64,000 bases of DNA from Pinibacter aurantiacus (GTDB taxonomy: Bacteria > Bacteroidota > Bacteroidia > Chitinophagales > Chitinophagaceae), in the NCBI RefSeq assembly GCF_019130065.1, contig NZ_JAHSPG010000002.1:124001-188000 (forward strand), written 5' to 3'. The stretch's first letter is position 1. Every line of letters starts with the position of its first letter. Positions 17,531 to 27,344 of the stretch are shown piece after piece. A model generated the notes under the pieces. The model did not search any database and had not been told where the DNA came from. It saw only the letters and a list, made by a program, of their open reading frames with translations. The position numbers and the translations under genes were made by a program.

Positions 17531-18342
17531 TCCCTGACAACTATTGGAAAATTCTCCACTACTTCATTCGTTTGCTTTTGAAACTGCTGCGGCGTACAAC
17601 CTGCAAATTCTTTAAAGGCGCGGATAAAGTGCGATTGATCTGCGTATTCGTTTTCGTAGGCAATGTCGGATAGTTTTTGAAAATTATTATTTCGCAATTG
17701 CGTGAGCGAAGTTTGAAAACGGCAAATGCGCGAAAATAGTTTTGCGGAAATACCAATATGCTGCTTGAGTTTTCTTTCAAAACTTCTTTCCGACAGGCGC
17801 GTGTCTGCATGCAGATTCTTCAGAGAAATATTGCCCTTGCTTTTAGAAATTGCCGAAAAAATATATTGAGCTTCCGCGTTTTGATGGTGGTTATTCTTTT
17901 GAATTAATTCAAAAAGATAAGCAGCAATAATATTGATCTTTTCTTCCACCGTTGCGGTGTTAAGCAATTGATCGTTTATGGAAATGTATTTTTGGGGAGA
18001 AGCGTCAACAACGTTCATGCAGGTGTTCGTCAATGTTTCTGCATGTAAGCCAAACACAGATCGCAATGCGTCAGGATAGAAATACACACCAATGGTGTCT
18101 ACCTTTTCGTTTAAAATAATTTCGTTTTGTTGTGTAGTTTGTCCGTATAAAAAGAAATCGGGCAATGCATAATCCTGCTGTGCAAACCCCGGTTGAAAGA
18201 TGAGGCCGGGGCAGCCATCCGGTAGCGGACGGAAAACATCTGCATTATGCTGCACGTCATTACCCCGCAGCGTCCAGAAGTAGCGAACGTGCTTTGCAAG
18301 ATAAGGTGGTGGAAGTATTTGACGATAGTGCACGAAGAGCAA
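17521..18342 (-). CDS. AraC-family transcriptional regulator
   Basis: About 273 residues. The N-terminal 150 residues are a beta-rich sensing domain of the DUF6597 type (YLAKHVRYFWTLRG, PLPDGCPGLIFQPG), the C-terminal part an AraC DNA-binding domain (ISLKNLHADTRLSERSFERKLKQ and LSDIAYENEYADQSHFIRAFKEFAG). No ATG is available: the frame begins with TTG at 18342 or GTG at 18333, directly against an intergenic repeat (18341-18479). The true start or upstream region may thus have been altered by the repeat. Confidence 0.83.
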   Translation of the reverse strand: MLFVHYRQILPPPYLAKHVRYFWTLRGNDVQHNADVFRPLPDGCPGLIFQPGFAQQDYALPDFFLYGQTTQQNEIILNEKVDTIGVYFYPDALRSVFGLHAETLTNTCMNVVDASPQKYISINDQLLNTATVEEKINIIAAYLFELIQKNNHHQNAEAQYIFSAISKSKGNISLKNLHADTRLSERSFERKLKQHIGISAKLFSRICRFQTSLTQLRNNNFQKLSDIAYENEYADQSHFIRAFKEFAGCTPQQFQKQTNEVVENFPIVVRESC

Positions 18343-18479
18343 TTAATAATTAATAATTAAGAATTAATAGGTGTAGCACTTTACCAATAAGGTAAGCACT
18401 CTTTCATGCTCAATAAGTAAAGTCTTACATCTAATAATGAATGACGCCCTATTAATTATTCATTATTAATTATTAATTC
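18341..18479. repeat. AATTAATAATTAATAATTAA element, copy 3
   Basis: Shares its two inverted ends and the AATTAATAGGTGTAGCA end motif with the copies at 15653 and 16394, but has a different core. It sits between DinB and the AraC gene, both on the minus strand, and abuts the AraC start, so any AraC promoter must lie in it or upstream of it. Confidence 0.75.
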
Positions 18480-18518
18480 CTGACATAAATTTAGTCATTA
18501 TTTATTGTAACAAAAGCC

Positions 18519-19007
18519 TCACCCCAACAATACCATTTGCCCTACATGATAAGATTGGTGGTTCGTTCTGTTAATGATAATGTTGAGTTTGTTGCGTTGC
18601 GGATTGGCTTCAAAGTCGGATTGCGAAACAGCCGTATGTTTTGTAAACCAGTCCTCTGTTGATAGCGAACTAAAATGTTTGGCCAGTGTTTCATTTACTT
18701 TGTTCCAAGCGGTTTTTAATTCATCGAGGGAAGGAAAGGCAAAGCCCGATTTATCAGGATTTTTCACAAACATGTCGTCGTAATGGGCATAAGATCTTTC
18801 GAAGCCAAGAAACGTTGTAATGTTGTCATTCACGGCGATCAAATGTCCCAGCAGGTAAGTGCCGGTATTTTTTCCGGGAGCAATTTCACTGTTGAATTGT
18901 TCAGCGGAAAATTTAGCCAGCATATCGTCCACTCTTTTGTTTTGCTTTTGCCATTCTGCAATAACTTGTTCAATGGCGAGTTTCGCGTAGTCTGTAGAAG
19001 CACTCAT
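18519..19007 (-). CDS. DinB-family protein
   Basis: 162 residues of the DinB/YfiT-like four-helix metalloprotein superfamily. Likely metal ligands: His in LLGHLIAVND and the two histidines in NRTNHQSYHVGQ. Members include thiol-dependent S-transferases in bacteria that make bacillithiol; bshA is present in this window at 50034-51152. The specific role is unknown. A 14-base perfect palindrome lies 31 bases upstream of the start. Confidence 0.8.
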   Translation of the reverse strand: MSASTDYAKLAIEQVIAEWQKQNKRVDDMLAKFSAEQFNSEIAPGKNTGTYLLGHLIAVNDNITTFLGFERSYAHYDDMFVKNPDKSGFAFPSLDELKTAWNKVNETLAKHFSSLSTEDWFTKHTAVSQSDFEANPQRNKLNIIINRTNHQSYHVGQMVLLG

Positions 19008-19037
19008 GGTAAATTTTTTTGGAATGAAAATTCTAAA

Positions 19038-19051
19038 ATTGATTAATCAAT
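19038..19051. promoter_or_regulatory. 14-base palindrome upstream of dinB-like gene
   Basis: ATTGATTAATCAAT is a perfect palindrome 31 bases before the start at 19007. Possible regulator-binding site; with only A/T-rich arms the evidence is modest. Confidence 0.3.
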
Positions 19052-19077
19052 ATGTTTTAGAAAACAGAACAACGTCG

Positions 19078-19166
19078 CTTGTCATCCCGACGAAGGAGGG
19101 ATCTGAGTTTTACATTAACAGGTTGTTTGGGCAGCTCCCAGATCCGTCCTTCGTCGGGATGACAAG
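19078..19166. repeat. Intergenic palindrome, GTCATCCCGACGAAGGAGGGATCTG family
   Basis: Left arm at 19078-19105 and the inverted right arm at 19139-19166. Closely related to 11283-11371. It lies upstream of the DinB gene. Confidence 0.7.
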
Positions 19167-19276
19167 CAGTCTTTGCTTAGCATTGTTGACACCAAAACAT
19201 ATTGGAATGAAAATTTACGAATAAGTTGGCGGAACTTTTACAAAGTGATTGTTATGATGCTTTTATGTTTTAGGCG

Positions 19277-19981
19277 TTATTGTTTTGCAAGCAGAATCAA
19301 AATGCTTAGCACCGAAACGATCATGGCGGTTTTTTGTTTGGTTGACTTTGAAATATTGAAAAGGTCAGCTACGTCATTTTTCCATAGAATGAATACTGTA
19401 AAAGCACTAAGAGCGGGATAAATTGTTGCAATTAGCAAAGGGTAAAAATAATTTATATAGCCATATGCCAAAGCCAATCCGGTAGTTACTGTAAACTCTA
19501 TTACTTGCATTAAGGACAGTGAGAAAAAGAGGAGCCAACCCCATTTTGTCCTTTTGAAAATTAACAGAAACAATATAGGAGGGACTACGAAAATTAAGAA
19601 AGCATTGTAGTTAAGTAAATAGATATAAGACAACGTGGACTTGAAAAAATACCACAACGTTGGACCGGCTTTGAAAAAAAATCGAAATGCAATAATGCCC
19701 AATAAAATATTGATCCATTTATTGGCGAAGATACTTGTGGAAGGTTCCTGTATATAGGGTACAAGCAAATCCTCCTGTCCATCTTCGCTAGTGCCGCCAG
19801 TGTAGTTGCTCTCCGAGATTTCTTCAATGCCCAGAATTTCATTTTCACTTACTTGTCGTTCATTTAAATGTTGATAAGCAGCAGCGACAGCTTCGGGCTG
19901 GTAGGCATCTGTTTGCCTGACGATTGTAATTAGTTCTTCGTTAGAATGATTTTGAAATTGTTCGTAAAAATTAAAGTTCAT
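19277..19981 (-). CDS. Polytopic membrane protein of unknown function
   Basis: 234 residues. Residues 1-60 are soluble and resemble a short helical module seen at the N-terminus of other Bacteroidetes membrane proteins (HSNEELITIVRQTDAYQPEAVAAA). After an acidic linker there are about five hydrophobic segments. I do not recognise a family. It lies in the same direction as, but well separated from, the XRE gene at 20062. Confidence 0.65.
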   Translation of the reverse strand: MNFNFYEQFQNHSNEELITIVRQTDAYQPEAVAAAYQHLNERQVSENEILGIEEISESNYTGGTSEDGQEDLLVPYIQEPSTSIFANKWINILLGIIAFRFFFKAGPTLWYFFKSTLSYIYLLNYNAFLIFVVPPILFLLIFKRTKWGWLLFFSLSLMQVIEFTVTTGLALAYGYINYFYPLLIATIYPALSAFTVFILWKNDVADLFNISKSTKQKTAMIVSVLSILILLAKQ

Positions 19982-20061
19982 TTGGTAGGGTTTAAAAGGG
20001 TTTTAATCAATGTTGAGAGAATTGCGTTAAAATAATATTTCTGTAAAAGGCCCTATTTGAT

Positions 20062-20289
20062 TTATAGAGGCTTTTTAGGAAGGAAATCCTGAGGGCTGCA
20101 TTTCAAAATTTTTGCTAGCTCATTTAAGTGTTTAATGTTGTAGTGCGATGGATATTTTTCACTTTCTATTTTACCAATAAAACCAACTGACATTCCAAGT
20201 TCGTTTGCAAGGTCCATCTGAGACAATTGTTTTTCAATTCGCATTTCACGAACCTTACTAATTACAAATTGATCGATTTTATTTTTCAT
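20062..20289 (-). CDS. XRE-family helix-turn-helix regulator
   Basis: 75 residues, a single HTH_3 domain: VREMRIEKQLSQMDLANELG, the recognition helix MSVGFIGKIE, and C-terminal LNELAKILKCSPQDFLP. It is divergent from the small gene at 20373 and separated by 83 bases that hold a perfect 10-base palindrome and a promoter element, so autoregulation and control of the neighbour are likely. Confidence 0.85.
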   Translation of the reverse strand: MKNKIDQFVISKVREMRIEKQLSQMDLANELGMSVGFIGKIESEKYPSHYNIKHLNELAKILKCSPQDFLPKKPL

Positions 20290-20293
20290 AATC

Positions 20294-20331
20294 TCCTATA
20301 GGAAAGTAAAGATCAAAAAACCCTATCTTTG
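20294..20331. promoter_or_regulatory. Divergent regulatory region: TCCTATAGGA palindrome and -7 element
   Basis: TCCTATAGGA (20294-20303) is a perfect palindrome just upstream of the XRE start. TATCTTTG (20324-20331) matches the TAnnTTTG element for the plus-strand gene at 20373. A half site ACCCTAT lies at 20320-20326. A plausible XRE operator. Confidence 0.45.
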
Positions 20332-20372
20332 TGACAATCGCCCATGGGTGATTGAAAGCAAAATCTTACAAC

Positions 20373-20618
20373 ATGAATAAAAAAAACACCCTATCCGACA
20401 TCAATTTTCAAATCTCTTTGGAGGATCTTTTCGATACGTTTGACCTGGAGGATATTCAGTCTTTTTTACATGGCGCTATGGAAACATGTATGACTTCTGA
20501 CAATCATTTGTTTGGAGAAGCAAAAAAGAGATCGGACTTCTTTTTTTGCTATAAACAGTTAGTCAAATTTTTTGAAGTCGCCGACAAATATGTAACCAAC
20601 AGCAAGGAAACCACATAG
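20373..20618 (+). CDS. Small protein of unknown function
   Basis: 81 residues, acidic in the first half (LEDLFDTFDLEDIQSFL), helical throughout, no membrane segment. The ATG at 20373 follows the TATCTTTG promoter element by 41 bases. Its placement opposite an XRE regulator is the only clue. It resembles the small helical proteins seen near XRE genes in Bacteroidetes, with no known function. Confidence 0.55.
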   Translation: MNKKNTLSDINFQISLEDLFDTFDLEDIQSFLHGAMETCMTSDNHLFGEAKKRSDFFFCYKQLVKFFEVADKYVTNSKETT

Positions 20619-20664
20619 ACATTTTTAAATTTACTATATTGTTCCTTTGACCAAACACTTACTT

Positions 20665-21267
20665 ATGACAACGGAACATTCAATACCTCGCATCGCTGTT
20701 TCAAGCATTGGCAGCGGCGCTTTGTTGATGGCACTCTTTACCACCATGTGGGCATTGATAGCAAACCATGGTTATCACGGCCGCGATCATCATTTAACGG
20801 AAATCGTGTTCATTGCTCTTGCTGCTCTGTTTGTTGTATATGCGTTTACTATTTTCAAAACATCGAAACAATTTCCTGAAGCCACTTCTGATGCTGATAT
20901 AGCCGAGAAAAAACGCTCTGGTAAATGGTTTGGGGTCATTTTCGGTTTGGAAGGAATTTTCATTCCCATTGCCGTAAATATTGTAATTGCACTGCACCAC
21001 CCGGAGCTTATAATTCCTTCCATTGCGCTGGTCGTTGGTTTGCACTTTTTTCCACTGGCTCGCGTGTTCAAAAGAAACGTTGATTATTATCTTGCTACAT
21101 GGACAACCATCATTGCCATTACTGCTATGATGTTGCTTTTGAAAAAATCGATTACTGAACTCGATGGTTTTGCATTTGTGGGAACGGGCGTTGCCATTGC
21201 TACTTCGTGCTATGGGCTGTATATGATTTCCAACTACAGGAAATTGGTTGCAACAACAAAATTTTAA
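20665..21267 (+). CDS. Membrane protein with six predicted helices
   Basis: About 200 residues with six hydrophobic segments (roughly residues 15-35, 45-65, 90-110, 115-130, 140-160, 170-188). The frame begins with a TTG at 20647; the ATG at 20665 is the natural start. I do not recognise the family. No relation to its neighbours is evident. Confidence 0.7.
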   Translation: MTTEHSIPRIAVSSIGSGALLMALFTTMWALIANHGYHGRDHHLTEIVFIALAALFVVYAFTIFKTSKQFPEATSDADIAEKKRSGKWFGVIFGLEGIFIPIAVNIVIALHHPELIIPSIALVVGLHFFPLARVFKRNVDYYLATWTTIIAITAMMLLLKKSITELDGFAFVGTGVAIATSCYGLYMISNYRKLVATTKF

Positions 21268-21388
21268 CCGCAAAGATAGCCAAGGGGGCGCAAAGGAAGC
21301 GAAGGCGGCCCGTTCTTTGCTTCCTTTGCGCTTTTTGGTGTTACGCTCTATTTTAGGGATAACTACTTTGCGCGCTTTGCGGTTAAAG
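21268..21388. repeat. Intergenic inverted repeat, AACCGCAAAG / CTTTGCGGTT family
   Basis: Starts with AACCGCAAAG (21268-21277) and ends with CTTTGCGGTTAAAG, with GCGCAAAGGAAGC / GCTTCCTTTGCGC inside. A diverged relative is at 55681-55810. Confidence 0.7.
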
Positions 21389-21447
21389 AGTTGCATTTAG
21401 AAATTTTGAACACTAATATTGCTCTCTTTTTAAACAACATTAACAAC

Positions 21448-22350
21448 ATGAGAAATAGTTTGCTTTTTCTGCTGATAGTGCTATGCACAATCTGCAATAC
21501 GTATAGCCAAAGCAAAAGGAACGTTACAAATATTCATGTACTTACTTCTGACAGTGTTTCTCTCTTTGTAAATAAGGCGGGCAAAGGAACTCCTTGCATA
21601 TTTGTACACGGCGGCCCGGGTGCGTGGAGCAAATCATTTGAAGAAATGAGGGGAAGTGTGGTGGAACAAAAACTCACGATGTATTATTTCGATCAGCGCG
21701 GGTGTGGCCGCTCCGCATCTCCCGCAAACAACGATTACAGCCCTGAAAGAATGGTGGAAGATATTGAAACGATCAGAAAGCAAACCGGTGAGAATAAAGT
21801 CTACTTGATCGCACATTCATTTGGTGGAATACTTGCCCTGAAGTATGCAGAAGAGCATCCGGAACATGTGAAGGGTTTAATTATGCTGAATGCGACGCTT
21901 TACGTTGATAATTCTTTGCTCAATCAGATTGCATTTATTAATAAAACACTTGGCAGTCACATCGTCGCTCCAGGAGATTCGGTATTGCAGGCTTTTATCG
22001 AGGCTAAAAAGCAGTTGCGCAAAGCTGATCTTGAGTATAAAATATTATCGAACAATAAAGCCGCTGTTGATAAACTGGATAGCGTAGACAACAGCGAGCA
22101 ACGCAACAATTCATTTGCCCAACATGTATTTGCGATGCCGATATATTGGGGAGATTTAACGAAGGAAACGATAAAAGTAAAAGTGCCTGTGCTTGTAATA
22201 ACCGGAACAAAAGACAACAACATTGGCCCGGAACATTATAAACTATTCAAATTTCCAAATCAGCAAGTGAAGGTTATTGAGGGTGGGCATATTCTTTATT
22301 ATGAGAAAAACAAAGAGTTTGCAGAGGCAGTCTTCAATTTTGTAAAGTAG
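21448..22350 (+). CDS. Secreted alpha/beta hydrolase, proline iminopeptidase-like
   Basis: 300 residues from the ATG at 21448, which gives an N-terminal signal peptide (LLFLLIVLCTICNTYSQ). The oxyanion motif HGGPG, nucleophile elbow AHSFGG, DQRGCGRS, the acid in GTKDN and the histidine in GGHIL form a complete catalytic set of the S33 proline-iminopeptidase-like family. Natural substrate unknown. The secreted location argues for peptide or ester hydrolysis outside the cytoplasm. Confidence 0.86.
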   Translation: MRNSLLFLLIVLCTICNTYSQSKRNVTNIHVLTSDSVSLFVNKAGKGTPCIFVHGGPGAWSKSFEEMRGSVVEQKLTMYYFDQRGCGRSASPANNDYSPERMVEDIETIRKQTGENKVYLIAHSFGGILALKYAEEHPEHVKGLIMLNATLYVDNSLLNQIAFINKTLGSHIVAPGDSVLQAFIEAKKQLRKADLEYKILSNNKAAVDKLDSVDNSEQRNNSFAQHVFAMPIYWGDLTKETIKVKVPVLVITGTKDNNIGPEHYKLFKFPNQQVKVIEGGHILYYEKNKEFAEAVFNFVK

Positions 22351-22354
22351 GATT

Positions 22355-22451
22355 TACCACTAAGACACTAAGGGCACTAAGCTTCACTAAGGCAGCTTAA
22401 TAATCGGAAACTCCTTAGTGGAACTTAGTGTCCTCAGTGCCTTAGTGGTGA
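22355..22451. repeat. Intergenic inverted repeat, ACCACTAAGACACTAAG family
   Basis: ACCACTAAGACACTAAGGGCACTAAG at the left, inverted as CTTAGTGTCCTCAGTGCCTTAGTGGT at the right. It lies between convergent genes and could act as a two-way terminator. A half copy is at 55818-55857. Confidence 0.7.
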
Positions 22452-22465
22452 AAAAAAACGCCTGC

Positions 22466-23017
22466 CTACTTTTTCTGCATCCAAAGAGGTTTTGTCTTTT
22501 GAATTTTCTTAAATATTGCACAGCCTTCAGTATGAGCACCCGGTAAATATCCAATGCTCTGCAAGAATTCGTTTACAATTTCCCCACCTGTAAAACGAAA
22601 TGTTTTTTTAAAAAGCTTCACCCATTCTTCTTTTGTTTTTGGGTGATGGCTCTCCAGCCATTTTTCAAACGAACCAAATTCTTTTTGCAATCCTGTAATC
22701 GTCTTCGCGTTTTCTATCGCCGCATTTACTTTTAGCCGGTTGCGAATAATGCCTGCATCATTCAGCAAACGCTCTCTGTCTTTTTCAGTATAAGCCGCTA
22801 CTTTTTTTATGTTGAAATTGTGGTATGCTTTTCTGAAAGCCTCTTCTTTCTTCAGAATGGTTTCCCAGCTAAGCCCCGCCTGGTTTATCTCCATGATCAA
22901 CCTGCCGAAAAGTTCATTGTCATCATGAATAGGGAAGCCGTAGTGATTATCATGATAAGCTTTGTGCAAAGCCTTTCTATCGCCGGTCATTGTTTCAATT
23001 GCGCTGCAGTAAGACAT
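22466..23017 (-). CDS. tag: DNA-3-methyladenine glycosylase I
   Basis: 183 residues. Removes 3-methyladenine from alkylated DNA. The family landmarks are present: Cys 4, the HKAYHDNHYGFP segment with zinc-ligand and stacking residues, AGLSWETILKKEEAFRKAY, and the C-terminal HTEGC that completes the Cys-His-His-Cys zinc site. Length is normal. Confidence 0.9.
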   Translation of the reverse strand: MSYCSAIETMTGDRKALHKAYHDNHYGFPIHDDNELFGRLIMEINQAGLSWETILKKEEAFRKAYHNFNIKKVAAYTEKDRERLLNDAGIIRNRLKVNAAIENAKTITGLQKEFGSFEKWLESHHPKTKEEWVKLFKKTFRFTGGEIVNEFLQSIGYLPGAHTEGCAIFKKIQKTKPLWMQKK

Positions 23018-23072
23018 GGTGGAGGTATTTGAAAGTGAAAATAGAAATTATTTAGAAGCCAGATAACTCATT

Positions 23073-23773
23073 TTACGCGTCGCTCTTTTCAGACGTAAAT
23101 TTTTCCAGCCCATCAATTATATAATAAGTAGCTGGCGGAGAACCAAATCCCGCATGAGCGTCGACCCATTCCTCGAAACGAGGATTTTGAAGCAAATTTT
23201 TAAATTCGGATTGCAAATACTTTTTCACATCGCTCGGTGTATTATTAAGTTCTTCCCAAACCGAAGATCGATTTTCTAACACGAAAATAATGTCCTCAAA
23301 GTCGGAGCTTTGTAAGCCATTGTTGTTATTTCTTCTTGATAAACTTTTAAATGCTTCCAGTTTTGAAGCAATGAAGTATGGAGAGGAAAAGATTTTGATA
23401 TCATCAGATCCAATCTGGTACGATAATGCATTTTTAAATCCATCCGGATACCATTTGTTTCCAAATCCAAGTGCTTCCTCACCTGTTGCCATAATGTCGA
23501 CAACTATTCCTTAAATTTATATCTACAAATAATGCCGGATTCCTTGTCATGTGTAAATCCCAATTTTAATAAATGGGTCTCTATGTCAGAATAATCTTTG
23601 TACGCCCATATTTCAATTAATACATCGATGTCTTCAGTAAACCTTGCTTCCTCTGCTTGTCGGTCTGCATATAGTGCTACCGTTGCTCCTCCAACAAATA
23701 CAACATTATTTTTTAGTGATCCTAGTGCTTCATGAATAGCTTTGATTCTAAGTAAATTGATTTGTTTGCTCAC
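23073..23773 (-). pseudogene. AbiEii-like nucleotidyltransferase, frameshifted
   Basis: Two frames make one nucleotidyltransferase. The first (23773-23504) has the GG(A)T-x-DxD pattern (FVGGATVALYAD, FTEDIDVLIEI) and stops at YKFKE. The second frame resumes with GIVVDIMATGEEALGFGNKWYP and ends at 23073. Adding one base to the TT at 23511-23512 joins them as YKFKGIVVDIMATG. The fold is that of AbiEii/DUF1814-type toxins and related house-keeping enzymes. It overlaps the upstream HTH gene by 4 bases. Either a recent inactivating mutation or a homopolymer error. Confidence 0.75.
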
Positions 23774-24285
23774 GATAAAATAATCTCCTTTAGTTTATCC
23801 ACCGCTACATTGACTTCTCTTATTCTCCCCACTCTTATTACATCCACAAGAGCTAATAAAAGATAAAGAGCTTCGTCGATTTTTACAGCGTTGATTTGTT
23901 TTTGATAAAATGGTTCAATTGAATGACCTCTATTTTTCCCAAGAGTGTCGGGCCAAACGTAGACCTCATTACTTTCAAAATGGTTGCGCATGAAAGGATG
24001 TGAATGTGCTGTGGGAATTCCATTTACCACTGCACCGGGATGCTGGGGGAAGACATAGTGCAAGCCATATTGAAGAAACTCCATAAGGCTTTGGCGTCTG
24101 ACTTTTCTCTTATCATAGTCGATTAATCCGGCCAAATAGCTTCTGTTGAGTGATTCTGAAACTTCAGATGCACTTATTGATAATTCATGTGCGAGATCCT
24201 TAAGTTGCCAAGGCTTGTCGGCTAGTGAAATGATTTTTAGTAAAATAACTACATCCTGGGGGCGCATTCCATTATGTTTTCGCAT
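23770..24285 (-). CDS. Winged-helix protein, partner of the nucleotidyltransferase
   Basis: 171 residues. The N-terminal 70 residues form a MarR-like winged helix (DVVILLKIISLADKPWQLKDLAHELSISASEVSESLNRSYLAGLI). The rest is unknown, with a histidine-rich stretch (GIPTAHSHPFMRNHF). Its stop overlaps the start of the nucleotidyltransferase by 4 bases, so the two form one unit, arranged like type IV toxin-antitoxin pairs (DNA-binding antitoxin first). A 13-base perfect inverted repeat lies 18 bases before its start. Confidence 0.75.
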   Translation of the reverse strand: MRKHNGMRPQDVVILLKIISLADKPWQLKDLAHELSISASEVSESLNRSYLAGLIDYDKRKVRRQSLMEFLQYGLHYVFPQHPGAVVNGIPTAHSHPFMRNHFESNEVYVWPDTLGKNRGHSIEPFYQKQINAVKIDEALYLLLALVDVIRVGRIREVNVAVDKLKEIILS

Positions 24286-24303
24286 ATGCTAATGTAACAA
24301 ATG

Positions 24304-24334
24304 ATTTGCAATTCGCAAATCGCGAATTGCAAAT
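24304..24334. promoter_or_regulatory. Perfect 13-base inverted repeat, likely operator
   Basis: ATTTGCAATTCGC (24304-24316), spacer AAATC, and the exact inverse GCGAATTGCAAAT (24322-24334). It lies just upstream of the winged-helix gene (start 24285), which probably binds it and autoregulates the pair. Confidence 0.6.
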
Positions 24335-24350
24335 AGGCTTTTTATAAAAT

Positions 24351-24383
24351 AGGCGACAGATTTCAAACCCGTCGCCTTTTTTG
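24351..24383 (-). terminator. Terminator of the dehydrogenase gene
   Basis: Stem AGGCGAC/GTCGCCT with a 13-base loop and T-rich sequence on both sides. It lies 23 bases past the stop codon at 24406. Confidence 0.65.
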
Positions 24384-24405
24384 AACTATATGTAGCCTTG
24401 TAATT

Positions 24406-25266
24406 CTATTTCTTTCCGTTCACCACATCGCTCGCAATCACTGTCCAATCGCTATTGCCGAATCCTTTTTCGATCCATTTGTCCATTTCCGCTGCAACAG
24501 ATGGGATTACGTTTAATGGTGCGCCCGCCTGGGATGCTTTCTTCATCATTAAGCCTGCGTCTTTTCTTGCCATATTTAATTCCCATGAAGGATTGGTGTA
24601 GTCGCCGCTGGTGATGCGTTGTAACCTCGCCTGCACCATTGCTCCGGGGTTCCAATTATCAAACAGTCCTTTCACATCGTCGAAAGAAACATCGTGCGCC
24701 TTCGCCAGGGAAAGCATATCTGTCAGGCCGCCCGTCAATGAAATAAGAAAAAGATTGCCGATCAGTTTCATGCCCGCGGCCTTGCCTTCCTGCGGACCGA
24801 GATTGATGAATTTGCCCGTCATCTTTGCTAAAGCCGGTTCTACTTTTGCAATCACATTTTGGTCACCCGATGCAAGCATCACGCCGGTGCTTTCCAATGC
24901 ATTTTGCGGTCCCATGAACACAGGCGCATGCAGGTAAGTAAAACCTTTTGCTTTCCACGCTTTCGTTCTTTCCACTGCACCTTCGGCAGAAGTGGTTGTA
25001 TGGTCTATGATTGTTGCTCCTGGTTTCATGCCTGGCTCAGCCGCTGCCAATACTTCATTTACGGCAGCGTCGTCTTTTACTACAATATGAATTACATCTA
25101 CGTCTTTTACAGCATCTGTAATGTTGTCAAATGCTTTGGCACCAACTGATTCCAATGCTTTTGCCCTTGATGCCGTTCTGTTCCATACCTGAACTTTTTC
25201 TCCTTTTTTGATCAGCGCCTTTGTGAAGTTTGAACCTAAAAGGCCCATTCCTAAAAATGCAATCAT
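24406..25266 (-). CDS. NAD(P)-dependent oxidoreductase, 3-hydroxyisobutyrate dehydrogenase family
   Basis: 286 residues. N-terminal Rossmann fold with GLGxxG-type motif (AFLGMGLLGSNFTKALIKKG), the substrate-binding region around APVFMGPQNALESTG, and the conserved lysine in GKAAGMKLIGN. Related enzymes reduce or oxidise beta-hydroxyacids, succinic semialdehyde or imines. Substrate not evident. It follows the Tet(X)-like gene by 71 bases on the same strand. Confidence 0.85.
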   Translation of the reverse strand: MIAFLGMGLLGSNFTKALIKKGEKVQVWNRTASRAKALESVGAKAFDNITDAVKDVDVIHIVVKDDAAVNEVLAAAEPGMKPGATIIDHTTTSAEGAVERTKAWKAKGFTYLHAPVFMGPQNALESTGVMLASGDQNVIAKVEPALAKMTGKFINLGPQEGKAAGMKLIGNLFLISLTGGLTDMLSLAKAHDVSFDDVKGLFDNWNPGAMVQARLQRITSGDYTNPSWELNMARKDAGLMMKKASQAGAPLNVIPSVAAEMDKWIEKGFGNSDWTVIASDVVNGKK

Positions 25267-25337
25267 GGTGTTTTATTTTAGATTAAAGTTAGGAAGTTCT
25301 CAACTGCGGACTGATAGATTTTAGGGTACGTTCTTGC

Positions 25338-26462
<1,125 letters not shown>

Positions 26463-26500
26463 TCATTAATTAAAGCACAAAATTCCGGAAGGCTGGACTG

Positions 26501-27325
26501 TCAGTCTTGTACAAATGCGACAAAATCTTTGCTCACGGACAGTTTTGATTGTTTTGCTTTTCGTGCAAAAGCGGCAGGAGTAGCGCCGCTATAGCGTTTA
26601 AATTCCTTGCTCAAATGTGCCTGGTCCGAATAGCCAAACTCTGCAGCCAGCCCCGCAATGTTAGAATTGGGATCGCACCATAATTGATTTCGCACCTGCT
26701 CAAAGCGTATTAGGCCGGAGACATCTTTAACAGTGTGGCCAGAAGATTGCTTGAAGTTTCTTTCAAGTGTACGCACCGTTGCATTTGCAGCCACGGCCAC
26801 TTCACTTACTGGCATGGTGCCATTGGCTTTGCGCATTGCCACACCTGCTTTGGCAAGCATGCTGCTGCCGGCAACATGTGAATGAGCATCAAGAAAATAT
26901 TGTTGCAGATGATATATTGCTTCTTCTATTCTGCCTGTTTTCACCAACTCACTCAAAGTTGATTGAAGCCGGGCGACAGGATGCTCGAAAAAATGCACCG
27001 CGTTTTTGCCTGAAGGCAGTCCCAGCAAATCAAAAACGGTCCAGGGAAAACACCTTACGCCAATAATTTCTAAACAATTAATCGTAGAAAAAGAAACAGG
27101 TTGGTTAAGTAAGCCCATCATGAAAGGAGAGGGCAGCGGTTGCAAACTTCCATCAGGAGAAATAGAGTAAAGGCTTCCGAAGTAGAAGATGATTTCAGCG
27201 TAGCCGTCAGGCATTACGTCATAGGTCGATAACTGCTCTCCAACGTCCCTTCTGTCGTACCAAAAACATTTAATGGTATCGCTGAGTGCTGGAGGAGATT
27301 CATATTCGAGATGACGGTGATGCAT
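26501..27325 (-). CDS. AraC-family transcriptional regulator
   Basis: 274 residues. N-terminal DUF6597-like sensing domain (LSDTIKCFWYDRR, MPDGYAEIIFYFG), C-terminal AraC DNA-binding domain (PVSEVAVAANATVRTLERNFKQ and IAGLAAEFGYSDQAHLSKEFKRYSG). It lies immediately upstream of, and is probably co-transcribed with, the Tet(X)-like monooxygenase and the dehydrogenase. Its 5' end is 61 bases from the left att site of the island. Confidence 0.87.
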   Translation of the reverse strand: MHHRHLEYESPPALSDTIKCFWYDRRDVGEQLSTYDVMPDGYAEIIFYFGSLYSISPDGSLQPLPSPFMMGLLNQPVSFSTINCLEIIGVRCFPWTVFDLLGLPSGKNAVHFFEHPVARLQSTLSELVKTGRIEEAIYHLQQYFLDAHSHVAGSSMLAKAGVAMRKANGTMPVSEVAVAANATVRTLERNFKQSSGHTVKDVSGLIRFEQVRNQLWCDPNSNIAGLAAEFGYSDQAHLSKEFKRYSGATPAAFARKAKQSKLSVSKDFVAFVQD

Positions 27326-27344
27326 GTTGGAGAGTAGCTTAATT

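Noticed and set aside
15653-18479. CRISPR array
   Set aside because: The AT-rich repeats are three dispersed elements with unequal spacing and no Cas genes nearby.
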